43,892 bases of DNA from DASWIG01 sp965371445 (GCA_965371445.1 CBDUYN010000073.1:1-43892), one strand, 5' to 3'; positions 35,569-42,706 are shown, numbered from the stretch's first letter. A program made the numbers and translations. Notes: generated from the sequence alone by a model not told the origin.

Positions 35569-35730
35569 CTACCGCTCCTCTTTCAGCCTCAAGACGTCCA
35601 GGACCGCCTCGACACACTCGGCGACGATCTGCTCGTTGGAAGGTCCCTGCGGTGGGGCCGACGCCGCCTTTTTCTCCCCTTCCGGAGCTACGGTCGCGCG
35701 GATGATGAGCTCGCGGATCTCGATCGCCAT
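35569..35730 (-). CDS. Small DUF5908-like eCIS protein
   Basis: A 53-aa peptide beginning MAIEIRELIIRATVAPEGEK and ending QIVAECVEAVLDVLRLKEER: one strand followed by one helix. The MPIEIRELxIRATV start is the hallmark of the DUF5908 family found in eCIS loci between tube and LysM genes. The frame is open to 35835, but the extension overlaps the tube gene out of phase with its signature. The role is unknown; position suggests a tube-associated or assembly peptide. Confidence 0.85.
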   Translation of the reverse strand: MAIEIRELIIRATVAPEGEKKAASAPPQGPSNEQIVAECVEAVLDVLRLKEER

Positions 35731-35747
35731 CGTAGCGCCCCCCTCCC

Positions 35748-36179
35748 CTACACCTTGCGGAAGCTCCGGTAGGCGAGCTCCATCGACTCCACCGCCAGCG
35801 CGTTGTCCTGGGCCTTGAAATCGGAGACCGACCACTTCACCGGATAGGCCCGCAGAAAGCTCCAGGCGGCGAGCGGCTCATGCTCTTCGTTTAAAAGCGT
35901 CACGGTTACGTCCTTGGTCTCGAACTCGAAGCTCTCCACCGCCTTGCGAAACCACTTGGCCACTTTCGAGCTGTTGACGAAGCCTCGCTTCAAGACCAGG
36001 TTGGCGTACTTGGCGCCAGTCGGCAGACGGTGGGCGTATTCGTTCAATCCGCCCTCGCGGAGCTCTTCGGTCGACACCTCGGCCTGGAGCCCCGTCACCT
36101 CCTGGAAGCGGACGTCCTGGTCAGGGGAATCCGTCCCGAACTCGACCTTGAAGTGGAAGACGACCGGGATCTCGCGCAT
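35748..36179 (-). CDS. eCIS inner tube protein, gp19 family (Afp5-like)
   Basis: A 143-aa tail-tube protein (MREIPVVFHFKVEFGTDSPDQDVRFQEVTGLQAEVSTEELREGG...MELAYRSFRKV). The FQEVTGL motif and C-terminal strand are those of T4 gp19-like subunits. In eCIS the second tube paralogue usually forms the baseplate-proximal rings. GGGGAG precedes the ATG; it starts 12 bp after the first tube gene. Confidence 0.94.
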   Translation of the reverse strand: MREIPVVFHFKVEFGTDSPDQDVRFQEVTGLQAEVSTEELREGGLNEYAHRLPTGAKYANLVLKRGFVNSSKVAKWFRKAVESFEFETKDVTVTLLNEEHEPLAAWSFLRAYPVKWSVSDFKAQDNALAVESMELAYRSFRKV

Positions 36180-36191
36180 CGAGGGCTCCCC

Positions 36192-36620
36192 TTACGGCAC
36201 GTCGATCTCGATGCCTTCGTGGGCCACCTCGAGGGTCTCGATCGCCGCTTCGTTGCCGCTCGCCTTGAGATCCGGCGAGGTGAGCTTGGTCGGCCAGGCG
36301 TTGAGGATCTTCCAGGTCATGACCGGCTCGTGCTCCTCGTTTAGGAGGCTGACGATCATGTCGCGGCGTTCGGGCTTGTTGAGCTTGATTTTTCTCATCC
36401 ACTCGGAGTACTCGTTGTCGCTGGCAAAGACACCTCGCTTCAGCGTGACGTTGCCGTACTTCTTGAGCCCCGGCATCTTGACGGTCGAGTACTCCGGGCT
36501 CAGCCCGTCGCGGTACTCGATGATCTGGACCTCGGTGTTCATGCCGGTGACTTCGGAAAAGGCGGCCTGGGTGCCGCCCCAGTCGACGGAGAAATGGAAT
36601 ACGGTTGCTGGGTAAGGCAT
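36192..36620 (-). CDS. eCIS inner tube protein, gp19 family (Afp1-like, probably the major tube subunit)
   Basis: A 142-aa tail-tube protein (MPYPATVFHFSVDWGGTQAAFSEVTGMNTEVQIIEYRDGLSPEYSTVKMPGLKKYGNVTLKRGVFASDNEYSEWM) sharing the SEVTGM and LLNEEHEPVMTW blocks with the following paralogue. It is the expected major tube subunit polymerising inside the sheath. GGGAG lies five bases before the ATG. A 105-bp gap separates it from the sheath gene, the longest within this operon. Confidence 0.94.
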   Translation of the reverse strand: MPYPATVFHFSVDWGGTQAAFSEVTGMNTEVQIIEYRDGLSPEYSTVKMPGLKKYGNVTLKRGVFASDNEYSEWMRKIKLNKPERRDMIVSLLNEEHEPVMTWKILNAWPTKLTSPDLKASGNEAAIETLEVAHEGIEIDVP

Positions 36621-36652
36621 TTCGACTCCCTGTCTGACGTTGGTTGGTGTTC

Positions 36653-36681
36653 TTTGGAAACGTTGTCGCTCGTGGTGTCAA
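36653..36681 (-). promoter_or_regulatory. Candidate internal promoter before the tube genes
   Basis: In the sheath-tube gap the minus strand has a perfect -35 TTGACA (36676-36681) and, 17 bp on, a poor -10 TCCAAA (36653-36658). It could boost tube expression relative to upstream genes, but the -10 matches only three of six positions. Confidence 0.3.
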
Positions 36682-36725
36682 ACGGCCGGCTAGAGTCTCC
36701 CCCCCTCGATCCCCCCGAGGGGACG

Positions 36726-38747
36726 CTAGGACTCCTGCAGCTTGTGCGAGAACTTGAGGATGATGAACTCCGCGGGACGGACCACCGCCATGCCGATCTC
36801 GACGTTCAGCCGGCCTTCGAGGATGTCTTGGGCCGTCATCGTCAGACCGAGGCCGACCTTGACGAAAAAGGCCTCCTCCGGCGTCGCGCCGGCCAGGGCC
36901 CCGTCGCGCCATTTCTGGATCAGGTAGTTGTCGATCATGCTCTTGACCTTGGTCCAAAGCGTCGCGGCGTTGGCCTCGAACACCGCCCAGGAGGTCGACT
37001 TCTTGACCGACTCCTCGACCATGTTGTAGAAGCGGCGCACCGCGACGTAGCGCCATTCGTTGTCGTTGCCGGCCAGCGTCCGGGCGCCCCAGACCAGGGT
37101 GCCGAGGCCGCTGAAAGCGCGTACGGCGTTGATCGACTTGCCGGCGTTCACATCGACGTTCAAGTCCTCCTGGTCGGCGTCGTCGATCGGGATCACCGGC
37201 CCCGAAACCGCGCTCAGGCTGACGTTGGCAGGCGCTTTCCACACCCCCCGCGAGCCGTCGACGAAAGCGTAGACGCCGGCGACGGCACCGGAGGGCGGAA
37301 CGCGTCCGAGCTCCCGCTTGATGTGCTCGACGATGTTGCTGATGATCGAGTGCCCCTGGTAGAGGGTCGTCTGTGCCATGTTCGCGTGAGTGTCGGCGGC
37401 CTCCTCGACCTGAGAGATGAAGCCCAGGACGGTGCCCGTCGTCGAGTCCTCGAAGAGGTCGTCCAGATCGTCGATGATCAGCTGCAGCGTCTCGGTCACG
37501 GTGTTCGTGCCGCCCGCGTCGTATAGGTCGTCGGCGCTCGCGGCGACGGCAGCGACGCCCACCCACGTCGTGGTGTCGACGGCGCTGTAGGCAGTGTTCA
37601 CCGCGGCGACGTCGGCCAAATCTGAAAGGTTTAAGACGTCGGAGTTTTTTTCCAACTCGATGAGCGAGGTGAGCGGCGTCACGAGAGTGCTCTCGGCGTA
37701 GGTCTCAAGATCGAGGGTCAAGTTGGTGCCCAGGAGCTGGCTGGCGCCTGAGTTCTTCCACCCCGAAAGCTCCGTAGCCACGGTGCGCAGGTATTGCAGC
37801 AGGGCTTGAAAAGCAAGGGTTCTCGCCGCGTCGTCGGCCGCGGAGTTGATGGCGTCCTTCAAGCTCTTGTAATGGTCCTTGGGCGTCGGCGAGGTCGACT
37901 TGAGCGTCGTGAGGGTGGCAGCGACCTTGCCTTTGTCGGCGAGCGCCGTGTTGGCGGCCTTGACCAGGTCGTTCTTGTCGCTGTCGGAGGTGAGGTCGGC
38001 AAGCACGACGGGCGTAGCTGTCGAGTCCTCCACGTGGTCGCGAAAGACGTCGAAGTCCACCGTCCGCGCATACGACGAATGGAGCCAGGGCGCGTACGCG
38101 GCACCGTACTTGAGGTTGTTGATGCCGATGCCCTTGCGGAAGCCCTCGACGCTCGTGTCGAGCTCCTGGGTGACGTCGCCTTCGTAGAGGTCGAAGACCG
38201 CGACCCGGTCCTGGAGCTTGGCGCATTGGGAGAGGGCGAGCTGCTGCAACGTGTAGAAGTGGCTTTCGGTGGCGAGCAGCGTCGCGTCGGGGAAAAGCAG
38301 GATCGTCGGCTCGTCGACTTTCTCGACCGCTTTTAGCCCGACTCGCAGTCCCGGATTGGCGGCCGGGTCGGCCTCGTCGCCGTTCTCGATGGTGGCCGAG
38401 TAGTCTCCCACCGAAACGATGTAGCACTTGCCGCCGCCGTTGTCAAAAAAGAGGCGCAGGCTGTCGTAGAGATAGAAACGGTTCGTGATGTCGATCGACG
38501 TCACAGCGTAGTTGTTGCTCTCGTTCACCTCGACGTCGATCCGGTCGATCTCGTAAGCGCCTCCGAAGAGCTCACGGTACTCCAGGAGCGAAGAGATCTT
38601 GGTGGGTTTGTTGGTGAGGTCTTCGCCCTTCTTTTCCGCTTTTTTGGTGTAGCCGATGAAAGCCGGCACCGCGGTCGCCACTTCGGCGACCGAGGGCGGG
38701 AAAAGCGAGATCTCCTGGACGTAGACACCTGGGGTTTTGAAGGCCAT
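36726..38747 (-). CDS. Contractile sheath protein (Afp2-4-like)
   Basis: A 673-aa tail sheath subunit. The N terminus MAFKTPGVYVQEISLFPPSVAEVATAVPAFIGYT is the family signature (the strand exchanged between neighbouring subunits), and the C-terminal domain contains LAGNDNEWRYVAVRRFYNMVEESVKKSTSWAVFEAN and NVEIGMAVVRPAEFIILKFSHKL. A variable, acidic/threonine-rich region in the middle (about 280-460) forms the surface domain. It is the only sheath gene here, whereas Afp and PVC clusters have three. AGGGAG precedes the ATG. Confidence 0.95.
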   Translation of the reverse strand: MAFKTPGVYVQEISLFPPSVAEVATAVPAFIGYTKKAEKKGEDLTNKPTKISSLLEYRELFGGAYEIDRIDVEVNESNNYAVTSIDITNRFYLYDSLRLFFDNGGGKCYIVSVGDYSATIENGDEADPAANPGLRVGLKAVEKVDEPTILLFPDATLLATESHFYTLQQLALSQCAKLQDRVAVFDLYEGDVTQELDTSVEGFRKGIGINNLKYGAAYAPWLHSSYARTVDFDVFRDHVEDSTATPVVLADLTSDSDKNDLVKAANTALADKGKVAATLTTLKSTSPTPKDHYKSLKDAINSAADDAARTLAFQALLQYLRTVATELSGWKNSGASQLLGTNLTLDLETYAESTLVTPLTSLIELEKNSDVLNLSDLADVAAVNTAYSAVDTTTWVGVAAVAASADDLYDAGGTNTVTETLQLIIDDLDDLFEDSTTGTVLGFISQVEEAADTHANMAQTTLYQGHSIISNIVEHIKRELGRVPPSGAVAGVYAFVDGSRGVWKAPANVSLSAVSGPVIPIDDADQEDLNVDVNAGKSINAVRAFSGLGTLVWGARTLAGNDNEWRYVAVRRFYNMVEESVKKSTSWAVFEANAATLWTKVKSMIDNYLIQKWRDGALAGATPEEAFFVKVGLGLTMTAQDILEGRLNVEIGMAVVRPAEFIILKFSHKLQES

Positions 38748-38799
38748 GGTTCGTTTGCTCCCTGTCGTAACGTCCCCGTAGGGGGAATGTGGGGGAATC

Positions 38800-39885
38800 T
38801 CAGACGTAGACGTACATCTCCGAAACGTAGCTGTCCGGCGCCGCGCCGGCCTGAAGCGGCGTCGCCGCTGCCGGGTTGGGCAGGGTCCGGACGGGATCGT
38901 TCTTATCCTCGAGGACGAGAGCCTGAGGGCTTTCGGCGAGCGCGACGGCGGCGTTGGAGGTGAAGACCGCGCGGTCGGACTCGACGCTTTTGGTAAACGT
39001 GACGGGCCCGTCGATCGACAGGTGCGCCAGGGGAAAGCCGTTCGAGCCGTATTTCTTGATGACGTTGTAGCGCCAGCTGGTCGAGCGGCTCTCGAGCTGG
39101 AGGGTGTAGGTGTCGACCCCGGTCAGCTCGTCGCCGTCGAGGAACCGGTAGTCGGCCGGCACGAGCTCGCTTTTGTCCGGTGTCAAGGTGTCGGTACGGC
39201 TGAAGATCTCGACGACGCCGAAGGGCCGGGCGGCGAAGACGTCCGGATCGTAATAGAAAGTCTTCGACCCTCCGCCGTCGTCGCTGACCGTGTGGCGTCC
39301 CGCGGCGAGGCGCTTGATCTTCGTCAGGTCGAGCCGGTGTTCGGAGGTGCTCTCGGCGGGATCCGGCAGGGCAAACGAGGCCGTGTCGAGGGTGTTGCCG
39401 AAGAGGTCGTCGATTTCAAACAACGCGGCGTTTTTCGGTGGCGCGAGGAGGTAGGTGTAGCTTTCTCCCGCGACCAGCGAAAGCGCTTCGCCCACCCTCG
39501 TACCGGCGACGCTGTCGCCCAGGTGCAAGCGGCCGTCCGCCTGGTCGTCGCGCAGGTTGTTGAAGTAGAAGACGCTTCGCCCCGGCCGGTGCTCCGGCAG
39601 GTCCGAAATGTTCCACAGGTAGGGATTTTTGGGGAGCAGGAGGAAGGTGAGGCGTAGACCATCCGTGCCGAGCGGCCGCAGCAGGCTCTCGGGAGAGGAG
39701 TCCGGCTCGATCTCGGCGTAGACGGCCCAGCCGTCGGCCAGGCGCCGAAAGACGAGCCCGTGCTCCAGGAGACTCCGCCGGGTGGCGGGCGCGGGCTCGA
39801 CGCGAAAGTCATCGACGCTTTCTCCCGACGCGTAGAAGGAATGGCGCAGCCGCACCCGGAACAACGTTGCGTAGACGGTTCGCAT
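38800..39885 (-). CDS. Unassigned eCIS-cluster protein between cap and sheath genes
   Basis: A 361-aa protein, not recognised. The start MRTVYATLFRVRLRHSFYASGESVDDFRVEPAPATRRSLLEHGLVFRRLADGWAVYAEI and the rest are predicted mainly beta-strand, with no signal peptide or membrane helix. It contains PFGVVEIFSR and RSTSWRYNVIKKYGSNGFPLAHL and ends SEMYVYV. It lies 5 bp after the cap gene and 52 bp before the sheath gene, so it is an integral part of the operon. I recall similar proteins of unknown role in this slot in other eCIS clusters. A sheath-terminator or cap-partner function would fit the position, but this is speculation. Confidence 0.75.
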   Translation of the reverse strand: MRTVYATLFRVRLRHSFYASGESVDDFRVEPAPATRRSLLEHGLVFRRLADGWAVYAEIEPDSSPESLLRPLGTDGLRLTFLLLPKNPYLWNISDLPEHRPGRSVFYFNNLRDDQADGRLHLGDSVAGTRVGEALSLVAGESYTYLLAPPKNAALFEIDDLFGNTLDTASFALPDPAESTSEHRLDLTKIKRLAAGRHTVSDDGGGSKTFYYDPDVFAARPFGVVEIFSRTDTLTPDKSELVPADYRFLDGDELTGVDTYTLQLESRSTSWRYNVIKKYGSNGFPLAHLSIDGPVTFTKSVESDRAVFTSNAAVALAESPQALVLEDKNDPVRTLPNPAAATPLQAGAAPDSYVSEMYVYV

Positions 39886-39890
39886 CGTCT

Positions 39891-40457
39891 TTAGCCCTCG
39901 GCCGTCACCTCGATCTGGTGGAGCGGCGGCACCTCGGCTTCGACCTGCCGGTCGCGGACGTCGAGGAGGCCGAGCTTGTAAAGCACCGACGGCATGTACT
40001 TGCCGCCGAGCACACCCCAGAGGTGGTTGATCTGCTCGAAGGTCATGGACCGGAGCTCGGCGGAGAAGCGCCCCTCGTGATCCGCCAGGGCCGAGATCGA
40101 CGCGTAGTCGAAAGACGGCCGGTGCTGAAAAAAGCTCATCACGTGCCCGAGGGCTTTGGCCGCTTCGTCGTAATCCTTCATGTTGGCGATGAAGAGGAGG
40201 TAGAGGTTGACCCGGACCGGCGGCAGGACCCGCTCGGCGGTGCCGTCGGCTCGCTTCTCGAAGGCCTCGACGGAGTGGTAGGTCCGGTCCTCCTCGACGT
40301 TGACGATTGACACCACCACCTTGTCGGTCGCGTCGTTGTTGACGTCGCCCTTGTGGTCGAAAAGGCTCGCGGCGAGCGCCCGGTCCGAGACCTGCACGCG
40401 CACGTTGAAGTAGTCGTTGAGCTCGGAGACGACATGGGAGAGGACGTGATCGATCAT
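39891..40457 (-). CDS. eCIS cap protein, DUF4255 (Afp16-like)
   Basis: A 188-aa DUF4255 protein: MIDHVLSHVVSELNDYFNVRV...VVVSIVNVEEDRTYHSVEAFEK...PPVRVNLYLLFIANMKDYDEAAKALGHVMSFFQHRPSFD, then WGVLGGKYMPSVLYKLGLLDVRDRQ. These match the family that caps the distal end of tube and sheath and ends polymerisation. Its ATG overlaps the upstream winged-helix gene's TGA by four bases (ATGA). Confidence 0.94.
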   Translation of the reverse strand: MIDHVLSHVVSELNDYFNVRVQVSDRALAASLFDHKGDVNNDATDKVVVSIVNVEEDRTYHSVEAFEKRADGTAERVLPPVRVNLYLLFIANMKDYDEAAKALGHVMSFFQHRPSFDYASISALADHEGRFSAELRSMTFEQINHLWGVLGGKYMPSVLYKLGLLDVRDRQVEAEVPPLHQIEVTAEG

Positions 40458-40729
40458 CTCTTCTCCGGCTCCTCCCTACGGACCAGGCCGTAGATCCACT
40501 CTCCGTCGGCTTTTAACGTGCGTTGCATGAGGCCTTGTTCGACGAGCTCCATCACGATCCTTTCCACCTCCTTGCGGGGGGTTGCCGCAAGATCCGACTT
40601 CATCCAGAACCTGGCGATGCCCGCGACCGTATCCGTCGCATTCGGATGGCGTTTCAGATACTCGAGGACCCGGACTGCCAGGGCACGGCTCTCTTCTTCC
40701 AGCCCCAACAGGCTCTTCGGTTCAGTCAC
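40454..40729 (-). CDS. Small winged-helix-like protein, first gene of the eCIS operon
   Basis: A 91-aa protein from a GTG at 40729. It shows helix RALAVRVLEYLKRHPNA, helix TVAGIARFWMKSD, recognition-like helix TPRKEVERIVMELVEQGLMQ, and a wing (RTLKADGEWIYGLVRRE), the layout of a winged-helix domain. The frame is open to 41080, but the extension is Pro/Arg-rich and contains the promoter-like element, so I exclude it. No clear Shine-Dalgarno exists, and the predicted sigma-54 transcript start (about 40731) would make the mRNA almost leaderless; a TTG slightly downstream is an alternative. It may be an operon regulator or an assembly factor; it has no assigned family that I recognise. Confidence 0.7.
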   Translation of the reverse strand: MTEPKSLLGLEEESRALAVRVLEYLKRHPNATDTVAGIARFWMKSDLAATPRKEVERIVMELVEQGLMQRTLKADGEWIYGLVRREEPEKR

Positions 40730-40741
40730 GCCGGGTGGCTT

Positions 40742-40758
40742 TGCAGATCCGGTGCCAG
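40742..40758 (-). promoter_or_regulatory. Sigma-54 (-24/-12) promoter of the eCIS operon
   Basis: The minus strand reads CTGGCACCGGATCTGCA, against the consensus YTGGCACGRNNNTTGCW: the full TGGCAC at -24, TGC at -12 and correct spacing, with mismatches at only two less critical positions. It lies just upstream of the first gene of the injection cluster, and a sigma-54 activator is encoded at the other end of the cluster. Confidence 0.72.
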
Positions 40759-41638
40759 CTGGCCGAAACGGCGCTAAAGCCTTGCCGGGCAAGGGGATCG
40801 GCTCCGTGGCCCGGAGCGAGGTGGGTCGCCGGCGACCCGCCGCGCGGGCACCGTAGGATGGGTCGGAGCTCGGATCCTTACCGCGCCGGGCGGAGGCTCT
40901 CCGGCGCGGCGGAAAGGACCCGGATGGGTCCTCTTTGCCCCACCGGAGGGAAGGCTCGCGCGTTACGTAGACCGAGGAGTCGAGACAAATCGGCGGCGGA
41001 GCCGCCCACCTTCCACGCGACAGCCGGCACCCTCGAAAGCCCCCAAAGCGCGGCGAAGCGTTCTCGGCGACGTGGTGCATCGCAGGAAAACGCGGCGAAC
41101 GCCGGCGTCCACCGCCTGCTGGGTGAATTCGAGAGCCGACGGCGGCGGACGCACGTCCCCCGCCGCGCGGACACAGGGCTCTCCGAGACGACGGTTCCCA
41201 CTAATCCGTCCCGATCCAGGAGACACAGTTCGCGCGCAGGGATCCGGCGCGCGATCCTCCATGATGAAGGACTGACCTCCCTCGCCGTGCCGTCGTTTGG
41301 CTGAGCGACTCTCCGGTCTCGGCCCGGGAGAGCTGCGTCTCGACCTTTGCTATGTCGTCATTTTCGCCTTCGGCGGGGCGGTCCTGACCGAGCTTCTCGA
41401 TGAAGTGCTGGAGCTCTATCCCCAGCTCAAAGAGTGCCGGGTCCCCGGCCTCGGATCCGGACGCAAGGGTTGGACGGTGCCGGGGAGCCCGATGTTCCAG
41501 CGGTTGTACGAGGAGCTCAAGGTCGAACGTCTCGTCGGCTGTTGGCGACGAGGCGGATGCGGAGCCGGGCTCCTCGCGCCAGGGCGTGGACATCTAGACG
41601 CTGACGCAAGAGCTCTGGACGCCACGCCGACAGGCCTG
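40759..41638. other. About 0.9 kb without a confident gene
   Basis: This stretch holds the upstream repeats of the eCIS promoter (to about 40930), then sequence with open frames on both strands that I cannot call. The best candidates are 41201-41593 on the minus strand (130 aa, containing FELGIELQHFIEKLGQDRPAEGENDD), which begins 45 bp after the toxin-antitoxin gene without a ribosome-binding site, and its antisense frame on the plus strand (from 41297, VIFAFGGAVLTELLDEVLELYP). Neither resembles a family I know, and codon use does not decide between them. Confidence 0.5.
40823..40838. promoter_or_regulatory. 16-bp perfect palindrome, candidate activator-binding site
   Basis: GGGTCGCCGGCGACCC is a perfect palindrome centred about 100 bp upstream of the predicted sigma-54 transcription start, the usual distance for an enhancer site of a sigma-54 activator. 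Further upstream lie a 9-bp inverted repeat (CCGCGCCGG 40881-40889 with CCGGCGCGG 40901-40909) and two direct GGATGGGTC copies (40856-40864, 40922-40930). Confidence 0.5.
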
Positions 41639-42265
41639 TCACGCCACTTGCAGCTTGAGTCTCTTGCCAATGGCTTTCGCGAACCGCTCGAGCGTGCTGA
41701 GCTTGATGTCCGCGGCGTGGTTCTCGATGCGAGAGATCGCCGACTTCCTGGTCTCCATCCGTCGAGCCACCTCCTCCTGCGTCAAGCCGGCCTCTTCGCG
41801 AGCCTGGCGCAGGAGGACGCCCAACTTGAAGTGCTCGTAGCCGACTTCGTAACCGTCGGCAAACTCGGCGTCCTCGTTCTTCCGCTGGGTGACGTACCTC
41901 TGCAGATCGCTCATTGCCTTCTTCCTCTGACGATAGTCTCTCTTTCGCTCCTCTGCCAAGGAGAGAAGCTCCTTCGGAGTCTTCCGCGTCTTCTTCCGGA
42001 AGCCATGAACGAGAATCACAATCCGATCCGCGGCCAAGAAGGCGAGCAACCGAAAGGCATCGCCGCCGAAGTTGACGCGGACCTCCCAGATCTCGTCCGT
42101 CCCCGGAAGCTTCTTGAAGTAGCTGGTTGGGACAACGTCCAGATCCTCGATCAGGGTCAATACCCAGGCGACCTTCTGAGCCTGTTTGCCGGCCAGCGAG
42201 TCGAGAAACTCCCGGACCGGACAATGCCCTGCCGCCGTCTCGTAGAATCGGACTTCGCGCTTCAT
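41639..42265 (-). CDS. HigB-like toxin and HigA-like antitoxin fused in one reading frame
   Basis: A 208-aa frame. Residues 1-117 are a RelE/HigB-type toxin of the Gp49/DUF891 kind (MKREVRFYETAAGHCPVREFLDSL, KKLPGTDEIWEVRVNF, FRLLAFLAADRIVILVHGFRKKTRKTP), an mRNA-cleaving ribosome-dependent RNase in known members. Residues 118-208 are a HigA-type antitoxin with an XRE helix-turn-helix (LRQAREEAGLTQEEVARRMETRKSAISRIENHAADIKLSTLERFAKAIG). No stop separates them. An internal ATG at 41914 preceded by AGGAAGAAGG could still give free antitoxin. The start at 42265 is fixed by the toxin N terminus. A palindromic operator lies just upstream. Whether the pair acts as a fusion, or one part is made by internal initiation, is not decided by the sequence. 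Confidence 0.85.
   Translation of the reverse strand: MKREVRFYETAAGHCPVREFLDSLAGKQAQKVAWVLTLIEDLDVVPTSYFKKLPGTDEIWEVRVNFGGDAFRLLAFLAADRIVILVHGFRKKTRKTPKELLSLAEERKRDYRQRKKAMSDLQRYVTQRKNEDAEFADGYEVGYEHFKLGVLLRQAREEAGLTQEEVARRMETRKSAISRIENHAADIKLSTLERFAKAIGKRLKLQVA
41914..41927 (-). promoter_or_regulatory. Internal ribosome-binding site and ATG for the antitoxin part
   Basis: On the minus strand AGGAAGAAGG (41918-41927) stands three bases before the ATG at 41914-41912, exactly at the junction between toxin and antitoxin domains. This supports separate production of a 91-aa antitoxin. Confidence 0.55.
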
Positions 42266-42273
42266 AGGAGCAT

Positions 42274-42291
42274 GTTCACACAGAAGTGAAC
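42274..42291. promoter_or_regulatory. Palindromic operator of the toxin-antitoxin gene
   Basis: GTTCACACAGAAGTGAAC: 6-bp perfect arms (GTTCAC/GTGAAC) around a 6-bp spacer, ending 8 bp before the toxin start codon. HigA-type antitoxins repress their own operon through such sites. Confidence 0.6.
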
Positions 42292-42706
42292 TCGCTTCAA
42301 GGCCTTTCAGCGCATCAACCTCCTGAAGCGGGCGAAGGGTGTCCTGGTCGTCTTCGGTCTTTGGACCTGGCGGGCCCGGACGGCCCATGCCGCGGGCAAG
42401 GTAGCCGACGCCGAGGAGGCCCTGGCGCTTCTCGAGCTGACCGAGGCGTCCGTCGTGGGCGGGCTCGACCCGGCCGTTCGCCTGGAGTTTCTGGAAGCCC
42501 GGGCGCTCTCCCGCAGGCTGGCGCTGGAAAGGGCGGTCGACGAAGCGGAGCAAGCCGGGCGGCTCCTGGGGGAGGCGGATGCGGAGCGCCACTCTTGGGC
42601 GGCTGTAGCCCGGGCCGCGATGACGGCCTCCCTGGCCGGACAAGAGCGATCCCTGGACAGGACGTCTCCCGTCGGCTATCCTCGAAAGGATGGGCTCGCG
42701 AGCTGA
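42290..42706 (+). pseudogene. Orphan coding fragment, 3' part of an unidentified helical protein
   Basis: The plus-strand frame from 42290 to the TGA at 42704-42706 reads like real protein with genome-typical codons: RFKAFQRINLLKRAKGVLVVFGLW, then AAGKVADAEEALALLELTEASVV and LEFLEARALSRRLALERAVDEAEQAG. It is helical and TPR-like. It begins right at the operator of the toxin-antitoxin gene after an in-frame stop at 42287 and has no sensible start codon. I read it as the remains of a longer gene cut off where the toxin-antitoxin module now lies. The family is unknown. Confidence 0.45.

Noticed and set aside
36711..36722. C-run/G-run after the sheath stop as a terminator hairpin
   Set aside because: The loop would be only two bases for a four-pair stem, and there is no T-run.
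40730..41080. N-terminal extension of the winged-helix gene to 208 aa
   Set aside because: Low-complexity Pro/Arg/Ser-rich translation, which also covers the sigma-54 promoter and palindrome.
41297..42289. 330-aa plus-strand open frame
   Set aside because: Most of it is antisense to the toxin-antitoxin gene; the first ~100 residues remain undecided and are described under the gene-poor region.
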